64,000 nucleotides of DNA from JAGLOK01 sp963676355 (GCA_963676355.1 OY781093.1:3100001-3164000); one strand, 5' to 3'. Positions 8,498 through 17,546 are shown, counted from the stretch's first letter. Program-made: numbers and translations. Notes: generated from the letters alone by a model not told the origin.

Positions 8498-8748
8498 TTT
8501 CTGCCCTCCAAAAATCTGGCGAAGACAACAGTTTCAAGAAATGACAATATTCCATACGCCAGTGCTATATCTAAATACAAAGAGCTTTTGAATATAAATG
8601 CAAAAAAGACTATAGATGCCATTATGATTATGTTTATCGTATCAAGTCCTACAGCACGGTCAAATGCAGTAGGCCCAATAACCAGCCTTAACAGCGCAAA
8701 TAGCAATCCTATGCCTATAAGAGCAAATACAACAATGTTTGCAATCAT
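8494..8748 (-). CDS. MrpF-like subunit
   Basis: 84 residues with three transmembrane segments. RLVIGPTAFDRAVGLDTIN is the PhaF/MnhF/MrpF signature. The length is normal for the family. The gene overlaps MrpE-like upstream and MrpG-like downstream by 4 bases each. It belongs to the E-F-G block that opens Mbh and Mbx operons. Confidence 0.93.
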   Translation of the reverse strand: MIANIVVFALIGIGLLFALLRLVIGPTAFDRAVGLDTINIIIMASIVFFAFIFKSSLYLDIALAYGILSFLETVVFARFLEGRK

Positions 8749-9230
8749 TTTTCGCCACCTCCCAATATGTTTTCAAAGCTTTGGGAAATCTCTTTTTTGT
8801 AGTCTTGCGAATTTTCCTCCTTAACGTTCACCCAATGCACTAAAATGCCGTCCTCTTCAACATCAAGAGACAGTGTTCCCGGTGTCAATGTTATTGAGTT
8901 TGCAAGCACAAGCTTTGAAAAATCATCTTTTAAGTCCGTCGGGACTTTAACTATTTTCGGGTTAATTGGCAATTTAGGACTTAAGACTCTGTATGCCATA
9001 TCAAAGTTTGCAATAAGAAGTTTATAAATAAATACGGGTATATAAACAAAAACAAACTTTAAAAGCCTCAATACAATTGACAGCCCAAATGAGTAATTTA
9101 CATATTTTGAAATAATAAAAGAAAGTATCAGAGCAGCTACCCCTCCCAATATAATCTCCATCAATTCAAAACCTGCGATAAGAACCCACACGAGCCATAA
9201 AACAATAAATGTTGAAATCCATTTCTTCAT
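8745..9230 (-). CDS. MrpE-like subunit
   Basis: 161 residues of the PhaE/MnhE/MrpE family: two N-terminal transmembrane helices, then a cytosolic part with the family stretches KFVFVYIPVFIYKLLIANFD and NSITLTPGTLSLDVEEDGI. This is the first structural gene of the operon and starts 24 bases after the stop of the regulator gene, so regulator and complex are probably one transcript. Confidence 0.93.
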   Translation of the reverse strand: MKKWISTFIVLWLVWVLIAGFELMEIILGGVAALILSFIISKYVNYSFGLSIVLRLLKFVFVYIPVFIYKLLIANFDMAYRVLSPKLPINPKIVKVPTDLKDDFSKLVLANSITLTPGTLSLDVEEDGILVHWVNVKEENSQDYKKEISQSFENILGGGEK

Positions 9231-9254
9231 AGCAAATTCCTTCTTCTTTTAAAA

Positions 9255-9551
9255 TCAGTCGACCAAACAATCCATAATTTTTTTTACGTCCTCATTTGTA
9301 ACATAGTAGTTTACTTCAAGCCCATTTCTTATACCCTCCACAATGCCGGCACTTTTAAGCTTTGATAAGTGCTGAGATACAGTAGATTGTGGCATCTCAA
9401 GGCAACCCTTTATCTTGCTCACATTGCAACCAGGCTCATTAATAAGCCCACGTATAATGCACAGCCTAACAGGGTGCGAAATAGCTTTAAGCATGTCTGC
9501 TTTTTCTCCCATTTCCGCCAGTCTTAGTTTCGCGTCTTTAATTACAATCAC
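9255..9551 (-). CDS. ArsR-family winged-helix regulator of the Mbx-type operon
   Basis: 98 residues with a clear ArsR helix-turn-helix: AISHPVRLCIIRGL followed by the recognition region MPQSTVSQHLSKLKSAGIV. The classic ELCVCDL metal site is absent, but four cysteines exist (31, 42, 50, 95), so thiol or metal sensing is possible. The archaeal SurR, also ArsR-family, controls mbh and mbx genes in Pyrococcus; this gene is not shown to be SurR and lacks its CxxC. The start is uncertain: the first in-frame GTG overlaps the AGAGGTG ribosome site, and no ATG occurs before residue 14. It is first in the operon and is preceded by a palindromic operator, so autoregulation is likely. Confidence 0.9.
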   Translation of the reverse strand: MIVIKDAKLRLAEMGEKADMLKAISHPVRLCIIRGLINEPGCNVSKIKGCLEMPQSTVSQHLSKLKSAGIVEGIRNGLEVNYYVTNEDVKKIMDCLVD

Positions 9552-9603
9552 CTCTTAGTTCTATCTGTTTGTTAAAAATTTGGTAAAGTGTTGTGCTAAA
9601 TTT

Positions 9604-9639
9604 ATAACACTATATCTATATATTACGATATAGCGTTAT
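9604..9639. promoter_or_regulatory. Inverted repeat, probable ArsR-type operator
   Basis: Arms ATAACACTATATC (9604-9616) and GATATAGCGTTAT (9627-9639) match in 12 of 13 positions around a 10-base centre. The centre holds the -10 box and one arm lies in the -10/-35 spacer, so a bound dimer would block RNA polymerase. The position directly upstream of the arsR-type gene suggests that its product binds here. Confidence 0.68.
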
Positions 9640-9648
9640 AGTTGTCAA
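9620..9648 (-). promoter_or_regulatory. Sigma-A promoter of the arsR-Mbx operon
   Basis: On the minus strand TTGACA (9648-9643) and TAATAT (9625-9620) are separated by exactly 17 bases. The -35 box is perfect and the -10 box matches 4 of 6. It lies about 70 bases upstream of the arsR-type gene and points into the operon. Confidence 0.7.
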
Positions 9649-9683
9649 TGTTAAAAATTTAACGTTCTTGTAACTTCTTTGTT

Positions 9684-11894
9684 TTATTTTTCATCACTAG
9701 GTAAATCGATGAAAAACCTCGTATAATAGTTCCGTTTTGTTTCAAAAGTTAAGCTTCCACCATGCTCTTTTATAATACTGTAGCTTATAGACAATCCCAG
9801 TCCCGTTCCATCGTGTCTGCTCTTAGTTGTGAAAAATGGATCGAATATTCTGCTTTGCACATCATCAGGGATACCCGCCCCTTTATCTTCCACTTCAATA
9901 CGTACATATTCTTGCCCATTAAGAATTGTTTGATACGCCGAAATTCTTATAATTTTGTCTTCATCTGCCTCGGGAAACTTCTCATTCAAAGAATCTCTGG
10001 CATTAGTTACTAAATTCATGATTACTTGCTGAATCTGACTTGTTCTGCACTTTATTTCAGGCAAGTTGCTTGCTATATCAATTATGAGGTTAATCCCATC
10101 ATGCCTCAGTGTTGCATTTATCAGAGACAGTGTTTTTTCAACCACATCATTCACTTCAGCTTTTTTAAGTGATTGCTTTTGCTGTCCGGAAAATCCAAGC
10201 AAGTTTTTTACTATTCCACTCACTCGCTCTGTTTCTCTTAATATCTCGTTTGCGCAATTTTCCACTATATCTTCATCATTTTTTGCATCAATGATTACCT
10301 GACTATAGTTCATTATTCCATTTATGGGGTTATTAATTTCATGCGCGATACCGCTAGCCAGCGTTCCAATTGACTTTAGCTTTTGCTGGTTTCTTACATA
10401 CTGATTCATTTCAAGCTTTTCTTCTTCTAGCTTTACTCTTTCTGTTATATCATGTAAGGTCAGGAGTACACCTTCAATGTCTTTGTCATCCATGAGATTT
10501 TTTGCAACAAGTGATATATTCTTCGGCGCTCCGCTTTTACATTTCACTTTAAATTCTAATTTCATCCCAGAGTCGGGTCTTTTTACAAGCTCTCCGAATT
10601 TTTCACTTATATAATCAGCTTCATCAGAATGAACAAGCATAACTCCCGGCTGCCCCAACAAATCAATATTGTCCCATCCAAACATGTTTTTAATATTTGG
10701 GCTTGCATAAATTATCTCTGCATTTTTGCCAAGAATCATAATCACATCTGACATATTTTGAATCATAGCACTATATTTTTTCTCGCTATCAATAAGCTTA
10801 CGTTCTGCGATAAGCTGTGCGGTCACATCATTTAAAATGCAATGCGTCTGGATAAAGTCTCCTTCTGTGTCGCGTGAAACCCTGCCATCCAAGTGAACCT
10901 TTATTCTCTCACCTGACTTTTTTACCATCTCAAAGTTCGCGTGACTTACCCCCCGCTCCTTAAATTCCATGAATTTTCTCATGAAGTAGTAAACATGGTC
11001 ACCCACAATAAATCTATTAAACGGCGCTCCAACTGCTTCTTCTTTAGAATATCCCAGCATTTCACACCATGCTTTATTTACAGTAATTATATTGCCATTT
11101 TCATCAAGTGAATGATAGCTAAGCGGCGCATCTTCAAACAAAAGTTTGAATTTTTCTTCGCTTTTTTTAAGCGCTTCCTGAGATGCTCTCAGTTCGGTCA
11201 CATCATTTACAAACCCAACAAAATGTCTTTCATCTATTTTTACACTGCTAATCTGCCAGTATCTTATATTGTTTTTTTTATCCACACACTTATATTGCTC
11301 TTCAGATCTTTCATTAAGCCTTCTTTTTCTAAATAAATCCTTTTTTGCTCTATTAAAGTCATCTTTTGCGACAAACTCCAATAGCAATTTTCCTATAATC
11401 TCTTTATTAGTATATCCAGTTATCTTTTGTGCTTGCTTATTTGTAAAAACAATTTTACCCAGATTATTTGATATAAAAATACCGTACGGTGCTTCATTAA
11501 TATATTTGAATGTTTTGTTTGCATTTTTATTTTCTTTAATACTGCTTATGCGTACAAAAAGCATGTCCTGTGCCTCGTTAAATATCTCCGATTCACATAA
11601 TTGCATCTCACCTAAAAAATCGGCCGCAAATTCCTGCTCTTCTGCGCACTTTTTTGCTTCCATCAAAAAAGACAGCCAACTAAAGCTGTCAAATATATTT
11701 TCTTCGTCAAGTTGTTTCGCTGATTTATTCGTAATATCTTCACTTTTTAAATTATGATCTGCTAGAAAGCTGTGGTTTATAAAAATTATTTGATAGTCTT
11801 CAAGGTTTTTTGACGCACCTTTTACCATTCGGCACACAAGTATCACTTCGTTGCCTGCAATAAAATTTTTATGATGTGTAACCCGCTCATCCAC
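9684..11894 (-). CDS. Cytosolic multi-PAS sensor histidine kinase
   Basis: 736 residues without transmembrane segments. The order is a divergent PAS-like N-terminus (about 1-120), three PAS domains (about 127-240, 245-365, 370-490; for example YINEAPYGIFISNNLGKIVF), a HisKA phosphoacceptor box with ASGIAHEINNPINGIMNY, then a HATPase domain with NLVTNARDSL, DKGAGIP, FDPFFTTK and GTGLGLSISYSI. The likely His is the one in AHEINNP. The GTG at 11894 is chosen because AAGGAGC lies 7 bases before it. The signal is unknown; PAS domains in soluble kinases often sense redox state or ligands. It lies 29 bases after the HD-GYP gene and probably forms an operon with it. A close paralogue is encoded at 13406-15598. 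Confidence 0.9.
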   Translation of the reverse strand: MDERVTHHKNFIAGNEVILVCRMVKGASKNLEDYQIIFINHSFLADHNLKSEDITNKSAKQLDEENIFDSFSWLSFLMEAKKCAEEQEFAADFLGEMQLCESEIFNEAQDMLFVRISSIKENKNANKTFKYINEAPYGIFISNNLGKIVFTNKQAQKITGYTNKEIIGKLLLEFVAKDDFNRAKKDLFRKRRLNERSEEQYKCVDKKNNIRYWQISSVKIDERHFVGFVNDVTELRASQEALKKSEEKFKLLFEDAPLSYHSLDENGNIITVNKAWCEMLGYSKEEAVGAPFNRFIVGDHVYYFMRKFMEFKERGVSHANFEMVKKSGERIKVHLDGRVSRDTEGDFIQTHCILNDVTAQLIAERKLIDSEKKYSAMIQNMSDVIMILGKNAEIIYASPNIKNMFGWDNIDLLGQPGVMLVHSDEADYISEKFGELVKRPDSGMKLEFKVKCKSGAPKNISLVAKNLMDDKDIEGVLLTLHDITERVKLEEEKLEMNQYVRNQQKLKSIGTLASGIAHEINNPINGIMNYSQVIIDAKNDEDIVENCANEILRETERVSGIVKNLLGFSGQQKQSLKKAEVNDVVEKTLSLINATLRHDGINLIIDIASNLPEIKCRTSQIQQVIMNLVTNARDSLNEKFPEADEDKIIRISAYQTILNGQEYVRIEVEDKGAGIPDDVQSRIFDPFFTTKSRHDGTGLGLSISYSIIKEHGGSLTFETKRNYYTRFFIDLPSDEK

Positions 11895-11923
11895 AGAAAG
11901 CTCCTTTGCGGCTAAATCATAAA

Positions 11924-12730
11924 CTAAATGTCGTATATTATTTTTTTCGCTTTGTCCTCAAATGCGTAGTTATCGGTATTGAATAGTTCAAGAGTTGCAT
12001 CCACTATTTCCTCATCAAACTTTATGCCTCTTTGTGTTTTAATCTCGTTGCAAGCCATTTCCAATCCCAGTCCAGGTCTATACGGCCTGTGCGAAGTCAT
12101 AGCTTCGACTACATCAGCCACAGCAAGAACTTTTGCTTCAAGTAAGATTTCATCTTCTCCCAATCCCTCGGGATATCCGCTTCCGTCAATTCTTTCATGG
12201 TGCTGACGTACAATGTCTGCAACAGGCCACGGAAGATCAAGCTTCCTGAGCACTCCATATCCATATTCAACATGGCTTTTTATAATCTCAAATTCTACTG
12301 GATTAAGCTTTGAAGGCTTAGTTAATATTTCAGAAGGAACTGATATTTTCCCTAAATCATGTAGGTATCCACTGACATAAAGCCCTGCAATGTTCTTATT
12401 ATGCATTCCTATCTTTTCACCAATTCTTAACGCAAGATTGCCTACACGAATCTGATGGCCCGCAGTGTACGGATCTCGCAATTCAAGGATAGAAGATACC
12501 ACTTCAATAGTTGACTGCATCGTTTTTTGTAGTGAGTCTGTTCGCTCCTGTACCAAATCTTCAAGATGGAATCTATAATTTTTATTTTCTTTTTCAAGCT
12601 TTTTCTTTGAATCAAGCAGTTCTTTATATGCAAGTGCACGTTTTACACATCCCAAAAGAGTAGGCTTGTCAATTGGTTTTGTTAAATATTCAAATGCGTT
12701 GTATTTAACGGATATAGAGGCTGTCTCCAC
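11924..12730 (-). CDS. HD-GYP domain (c-di-GMP phosphodiesterase) part of a frameshifted response regulator
   Basis: This reading frame holds the end of a receiver domain (VETASISVKYNAFEYLTKPID, with the conserved Lys-Pro), a coiled-coil linker, and a complete HD-GYP domain with HDLGKI and HHERIDGSGYPEGL. HD-GYP proteins hydrolyse cyclic di-GMP, and the residues needed for this are intact. The 5' part of the gene is in another frame (12682-12981). One extra G in the run at 12739-12742 would join them to a 352-residue protein of normal build. Either the gene is broken in this strain or the sequence has lost a G. Confidence 0.86.
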   Translation of the reverse strand: METASISVKYNAFEYLTKPIDKPTLLGCVKRALAYKELLDSKKKLEKENKNYRFHLEDLVQERTDSLQKTMQSTIEVVSSILELRDPYTAGHQIRVGNLALRIGEKIGMHNKNIAGLYVSGYLHDLGKISVPSEILTKPSKLNPVEFEIIKSHVEYGYGVLRKLDLPWPVADIVRQHHERIDGSGYPEGLGEDEILLEAKVLAVADVVEAMTSHRPYRPGLGLEMACNEIKTQRGIKFDEEIVDATLELFNTDNYAFEDKAKKIIYDI

Positions 12731-12981
12731 AGTAGGCTCCCCGTCATAATAACAAGAGGTATGTCGGGGTATGTTTCCTTTACTCTTTGAAGAAGATCTA
12801 TGCCTGTTCCTTTTGGCATAATTATATCAGATATTATTAAATCAAAGCTGTTTTTTTCAACAAGCTCTATAGCTTGAGCTACATTCTCCGCTGTAAAAAC
12901 ATCATATCCTTCTTTCGACATGAAAATTTCAAAAGTATATCTGATGCTTTTTTCGTCATCTACTACTAAAATCGAGCTCAT
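12682..12981 (-). CDS. Receiver domain part of the frameshifted HD-GYP response regulator
   Basis: A CheY-like receiver: VVDDEKSIR acidic pocket, DLIISDIIMPKGTG with the phosphoacceptor Asp, and PLVIMTG with the conserved Thr. After MTG the frame runs into 19 unrelated residues and a stop. The ATG at 12981 has an AAGGAG site. The neighbouring histidine kinase genes on both sides are the natural phosphate donors. Confidence 0.84.
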   Translation of the reverse strand: MSSILVVDDEKSIRYTFEIFMSKEGYDVFTAENVAQAIELVEKNSFDLIISDIIMPKGTGIDLLQRVKETYPDIPLVIMTGSLLWRQPLYPLNTTHLNI

Positions 12982-13402
12982 ATAACTCCTTTATACACCA
13001 CAACAAAATAAACATTAATTAATTATTATTGTAATACTTTTTTTTAAGCATATCAAATATATAATGAGTCAATATTGAAATCAGAGCTGTAAAATGGTAA
13101 AACATTATTAAATTAATCATATTTTTGTGTTTAGAAGATAGTTTAGGATATCCTATGGTTTAAATGAAGAAAACATAATGATCAAAGGCTAATCTTTTAG
13201 CTATTGCAAAATTTTGCAGATGCTATGATTTCAAACAGACCTTTGATAATCTTAATAGACATTATTGATATACTAAAAAATTGGAAAAAAGCAAGTCAGT
13301 ATTGTATGATAAAGATATATCTGAGGCCTGTATAAATATTTTGCGGCAGAACCTCTGTAGTTAAATATATTTAAACTTTAAAATTCACGATACGGAGGCA
13401 GC
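12982..13402. other. Divergent intergenic region between response regulator and second kinase
   Basis: About 420 AT-rich bases without a credible ORF. It must hold the promoters of both divergent genes. A TATACT near 13267 could be a -10 box for the plus strand, but no well-spaced -35 box is seen. No hairpin or RNA motif was recognised. Confidence 0.5.
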
Positions 13403-13405
13403 TTG

Positions 13406-15598
13406 GTGGATAATTTATATAAAAGCATACTGTTCCAATCATCAATTGGATATGCTTTACATGAGGTTATTTTTGATGAAAATAACAACCCATGCAATTA
13501 TATTATTCTTGAAGCAAATAAAGCTTTTGAGACACTAACCGGTTTAAAATCCAAAGCTATCGTTGGAAAAAAAATCACAGAAGCTATTCCCCAACTAAAA
13601 GAAGATGATTTTGATTGGATAGGATTTTATGGCGATGTTACTCGAAATAATTCCCAAAAGTCTTTTACACAATATTCAGACTTTCTTAAAAGAAATTATT
13701 GGGTTGATGTTTTTTCACCGAAAAAAAATCACTTTGTCACTCTTTTTAGCTCACCCAATGCATCTGAGTCTAATTTTAAAAACTTATTCAACACTATGCC
13801 AAGTGGCGGAATAATATACAAAGTAATAAACGATGGATTAACAGGCGATGATTATATAGCACTAGACTTTAATAAGCGCTCATGTGAGCTTTATGGCAAA
13901 CCCAAGCTTGACTTGATTGGCAAGACAAGCTATCAACTAAGTCCAAATCTCAATAAGTATGGATTTCTGGATATTTTTAGACGTGTATGGAAGAGTGGCA
14001 TTCCTGAAAAATTCAGTGGAAAGAAATATGAAAATTCAGAATATAGCCATTACTATGATATGGATATATTCAAACTTTCCAAGGACACAATAGTTGTAAT
14101 ATATGATGATGCCACAAAGTTTGTACTAGCACAAAATGAAATAAAAAAACAAAAAGACAGATTCCAAGCATACATAGAAAATGCTCCTTATGGGGTATTC
14201 ATTTCCGATGAAAACGATTTTTTTATTGAAGTGAACAAGGAGGCTTGTAAGGTAACAGGCTACAGTCAAAGCGAATTAATTGGCAAAAATTTAATGATGC
14301 TAATTGAAGAAAACCGTAAAGATGCCGCTCATGAAAACATTAAAATTCTTAAAACCGATGGTCTTTTGGATATAGAAACTAAATTCCTAACAAAATCAAA
14401 AGAAGTAAGGTGGTGGAGCGTACGAGCTTCCAAGCTAAGTGACCAAAGATATCTTAGTTTCGTAGTTGATATAACCGATAAAAAAAATAGCGAAAGTATG
14501 ATTAAACGTTTCGAGAAAGTTATAAATCTAGAATTTATAGGATATATATTTGTTGATATGGATAAACGCATTATCCACATAAATGACTATTTCGCAAATG
14601 TACACGGATTTACAGCAAAAGAATTAATAGGAGAAACACTAGATATTTTCTATAACGAGAGTCAATTGAGTGCTGCAAACGAGTATTTTGAAAAATTAAA
14701 AAAGAGCGGTACGATTAAATCATACGAGCTTATGCATTGCGACAAAAGTGGAAGAGAGTTCCCCATGGTTATGAGTGCAACTGTAATGAAGGATGAAAGC
14801 GGCAACCCAGAGCACATCGCCGCCCTCGCACTTGAAATCACAGGCTACAAAGAGCTTGTAGAAGAAAACACCCAAATGCAGATGATGCTGCAAAATCAGC
14901 AAAAATTAGAATCAATCGGAACGCTGGCCAGCGGAGTTGCACACGAAATAAACAATCCCATAAACGGAATAATGAACTACAGTCAATTGATAGCAGACAA
15001 CGAAGATAAAAACAGCGAAAACTATATTTTTGCAAGCGAAATAATAAACGAAACAAAAAGAGTAGCAGAAATAGTAAACAGCCTGCTTCAATTTTCAAGA
15101 CAAGGCAAAACTTCATTTTCATTTGCGGACATTAGCGATATTATATCGTCCAGCATGATGTTGATTAAAACACTGATTAAGCATGAATCAATCGATTTTA
15201 TCGTAAAAATACAGGACAACCTTCCCCAGATTGAGTGCAGAAGTCAACAGATACAGCAGGTTATATTAAACCTTATAACAAACTCCGCTGATTCGCTGAC
15301 TGAAAAATACGGCAAGGTTTCAAACAAAAAAGAGCTTTATCTAACAGCCAAGCTTATCGAAAAAAACTCAAAAGAATATGTTCAGATTTCGGTAAAAGAT
15401 AACGGTATTGGAATATCAAGGGACATAAAGGGACAAGTTTTTGACCCGTTCTTCACCACAAAACCTAGAGACAGAGGCACCGGACTAGGGCTTGCAATAA
15501 GCTATGGCATCATAAACGAGCATGGCGGTGACATTTATTTTGAATCTGACGAAGAAAATACCACAATTTTTTATGTGGATTTACCTGCTTGTAAATAA
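13406..15598 (+). CDS. Cytosolic multi-PAS sensor histidine kinase, paralogue of the kinase at 9684-11894
   Basis: About 730 residues, no transmembrane segment. Several PAS domains are visible (for example NAPYGVFISDENDFFIEVN and FIGYIFVDMDKRIIHINDYF), followed by ASGVAHEINNPINGIMNY with the phosphoacceptor His, NLITNSADSL, DNGIGIS, FDPFFTTK and GTGLGLAISYGI. The kinase core is nearly the same as in the neighbouring kinase, so the two arose by duplication. GTG at 13406 is preferred over the in-frame TTG 3 bases earlier because GGAGG at 13394-13398 is better spaced. Transcribed away from the HD-GYP regulator, which it may also phosphorylate. Confidence 0.9.
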   Translation: MDNLYKSILFQSSIGYALHEVIFDENNNPCNYIILEANKAFETLTGLKSKAIVGKKITEAIPQLKEDDFDWIGFYGDVTRNNSQKSFTQYSDFLKRNYWVDVFSPKKNHFVTLFSSPNASESNFKNLFNTMPSGGIIYKVINDGLTGDDYIALDFNKRSCELYGKPKLDLIGKTSYQLSPNLNKYGFLDIFRRVWKSGIPEKFSGKKYENSEYSHYYDMDIFKLSKDTIVVIYDDATKFVLAQNEIKKQKDRFQAYIENAPYGVFISDENDFFIEVNKEACKVTGYSQSELIGKNLMMLIEENRKDAAHENIKILKTDGLLDIETKFLTKSKEVRWWSVRASKLSDQRYLSFVVDITDKKNSESMIKRFEKVINLEFIGYIFVDMDKRIIHINDYFANVHGFTAKELIGETLDIFYNESQLSAANEYFEKLKKSGTIKSYELMHCDKSGREFPMVMSATVMKDESGNPEHIAALALEITGYKELVEENTQMQMMLQNQQKLESIGTLASGVAHEINNPINGIMNYSQLIADNEDKNSENYIFASEIINETKRVAEIVNSLLQFSRQGKTSFSFADISDIISSSMMLIKTLIKHESIDFIVKIQDNLPQIECRSQQIQQVILNLITNSADSLTEKYGKVSNKKELYLTAKLIEKNSKEYVQISVKDNGIGISRDIKGQVFDPFFTTKPRDRGTGLGLAISYGIINEHGGDIYFESDEENTTIFYVDLPACK

Positions 15599-15809
15599 TA
15601 ACAAGCTCCCCTATTTCAAATATCATAAAGTCGGCAGGTTTCCCCATAGTTTCGAAGTAACATCCATTCTAAATGGGAACCTAGGCAGTGGCATATCTGC
15701 AACGAGTACTTTTTCTTAGTTAGGTTTCGCTCTATAATATAAAGAACAATTTAGATATAATTTTCTGGCAAACATTTATTTCAAGCGATGTGCTCTAAGG
15801 AGAAACACA

Positions 15810-17006
15810 ATGAAGACTAAATCAATAATAATCACAAAAGTGATACTTTTAATTTTTGTATTTACTATGAGTGGCTGTGCTAATGGAAATATAAATAATG
15901 CTACAGACACTTCCGCCGAAAAATCACAGCAAGTATCCGCTTCAACAGAAGATCCAGACAAAGCCTCAGCAAGCATTTCTTCTAATAATGAAAACTCTGC
16001 CCTTGATCCCACAAAAATGTTTACTGACAGGGATTTAGAGCAACAAGCAAATCTAGATGAGGCAGAATATATTACATTAGTAGATAATGAAAATGTAGTC
16101 ATATCAAAAAAAGGCGTGTATGTAATAAGCGGAGATGCCTCAAACATTTCAATCGAAGTTGATGCAAAAAACAAAAAGGTCCAGCTAGTGTTGGATGAAG
16201 TAAGCATAATAAATGATAATTTTCCGGTAATAAATGTAGTTTCTGCTGACAAAGTCTTTGTAACAACGACGGATTCAGAAAATTCGTTAATAGTATCCGA
16301 AAAATTTGATGATAAAAATTTGGATTCTGTAATTTTTTCTAATTCCAACTTAGTCTTTAATGGCACAGGCTCTCTTAGCATAGTATCAACAAAAGGCAAC
16401 GGCATAGTATCAAAAGATGATTTAAAGATAACTGGCGGTATATACAATATAGTCTCAAAAAAAGACGGCATCAAAGCAAACGATTCCATAAGAATCTACG
16501 GTGGGGATATAACTATTTCATCCGACAAAGATGCTTTGCACAGCGAAAACAAGGAAGACGAGTCGCTTGGTTATATTTATATTTACAATGGAATATTGAA
16601 TATCCGCGCTTCAGATGACGCAATTCAAGGCAGCACGATAGTTCAAATAGACGGCGGTACCATAAATATCGAAACATGTACTGAGGGAATTGAAGGAACT
16701 TATGTGCAAATAAACGGTGGGCGTATAGATATTTATGCAACAGATGATGGCATTAATGCAACAAAAAAAAGCGATTATGACGCAATTATTGAAATTAACG
16801 ATGGCGAATTGAATATTAGCATGTCCAGTGGAGATACTGATGCGCTTGATGCAAACGGAAATTTATATATCAGGGGAGGCACAATAAACATATCTGCAAA
16901 ATCTGCATTCGATTATGATAATATCGGCGAGATGACTGGTGGTAATGTCACCGTAAACGGTAAACCCGTCTTTGAACTAATACCTTCACAAAAGCCAAAT
17001 CCATGA
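15810..17006 (+). CDS. Lipoprotein with Cthe_2159-like (DUF4353) beta-helix domain
   Basis: 398 residues. A lipoprotein signal is clear (hydrophobic stretch, then MSGC with the lipid Cys near 22), followed by a Ser/Thr-rich linker and, from about residue 70, short repeats of the type GGxINI, GGDITIS and GGTINIS, which point to a right-handed beta-helix. This layout fits the DUF4353 family, of which Clostridium thermocellum Cthe_2159 is a polysaccharide-binding member. It is probably anchored on the outer face of the membrane and may bind glycans or metal ions. AAGGAG lies 8 bases before the ATG. It has no operon partners. Confidence 0.8.
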   Translation: MKTKSIIITKVILLIFVFTMSGCANGNINNATDTSAEKSQQVSASTEDPDKASASISSNNENSALDPTKMFTDRDLEQQANLDEAEYITLVDNENVVISKKGVYVISGDASNISIEVDAKNKKVQLVLDEVSIINDNFPVINVVSADKVFVTTTDSENSLIVSEKFDDKNLDSVIFSNSNLVFNGTGSLSIVSTKGNGIVSKDDLKITGGIYNIVSKKDGIKANDSIRIYGGDITISSDKDALHSENKEDESLGYIYIYNGILNIRASDDAIQGSTIVQIDGGTINIETCTEGIEGTYVQINGGRIDIYATDDGINATKKSDYDAIIEINDGELNISMSSGDTDALDANGNLYIRGGTINISAKSAFDYDNIGEMTGGNVTVNGKPVFELIPSQKPNP

Positions 17007-17094
17007 GGCAACTTTAAGTATATCTCAAATAATTGTAAACCTAAATGTAATATACATGATTAATGCTAATTTCTGCATTTATAGAAAAAAATTA

Positions 17095-17120
17095 AAGCCG
17101 TTTGCTGATTCAAACGGCTT
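17095..17120 (-). terminator. Rho-independent terminator, usable in both directions
   Basis: A perfect 10-bp stem (AAGCCGTTTG / CAAACGGCTT) with a 6-base loop between two convergent genes. On the minus strand it is followed by TAATTTTTTTC and ends the small acidic gene; on the plus strand the U run is weak. Confidence 0.85.
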
Positions 17121-17142
17121 CGTGTTACTTAATTGTTTCCAT

Positions 17143-17391
17143 CTAAATTGTGACTGAAAAATCTCCGCTTGCGTATTTTTCTTTAACTTCTTCCTCACTT
17201 AGCACAGAACAATCATAAAAGACACAAATCATACCTTCATCATCAATTTCTGTCTCAACTATATCCGCGCCATCTTCTTCACCCATAGCATCTTCTACCT
17301 TGTAGTATGTTCTTTCACTTGCTGAATCCTCTTCATCGAAAAAATATACGCCACCGTTTTTAAAAAAATCAATTATAGAGTTTCCTGACAT
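17143..17391 (-). CDS. Small acidic protein of unknown function
   Basis: 82 residues, strongly acidic (many Asp/Glu), no transmembrane segment. It ends 20 bases before a strong terminator and has its own upstream region, so it looks like a real single gene. The pattern of short strands with acidic turns recalls the small DUF1292-type proteins of Clostridia, but no motif is clear enough to assign it. Function not known. Confidence 0.65.
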   Translation of the reverse strand: MSGNSIIDFFKNGGVYFFDEEDSASERTYYKVEDAMGEEDGADIVETEIDDEGMICVFYDCSVLSEEEVKEKYASGDFSVTI

Positions 17392-17546
17392 ATTTCACAC
17401 CACCTTAAATATTATTATAATAAATTATACCATATATGTATTCACTTATAACAATAAAATAATGGCCTTTATGGCTGTAAAAACTTTGAGTGTGTTGTCA
17501 AAATAATAAACAACAAATCACCTTCTCCGTAGTCAGTCACATATTG

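Noticed and set aside
1..9230. Operon read as ordinary complex I (NADH dehydrogenase) or as a stand-alone Mrp antiporter
   Set aside because: Free Mrp E/F/G/DUF4040/B subunits combined with NuoH/B/C/D/I-like subunits, and no NuoE/F/G in view, fit the Mbh/Mbx family only. The lost NiFe Cys exclude a standard Mbh hydrogenase.
3554..12981. Programmed ribosomal frameshifting in the two broken genes
   Set aside because: No slippery heptamer followed by a strong stem was seen at either site, and both cases are explained by one missing G.
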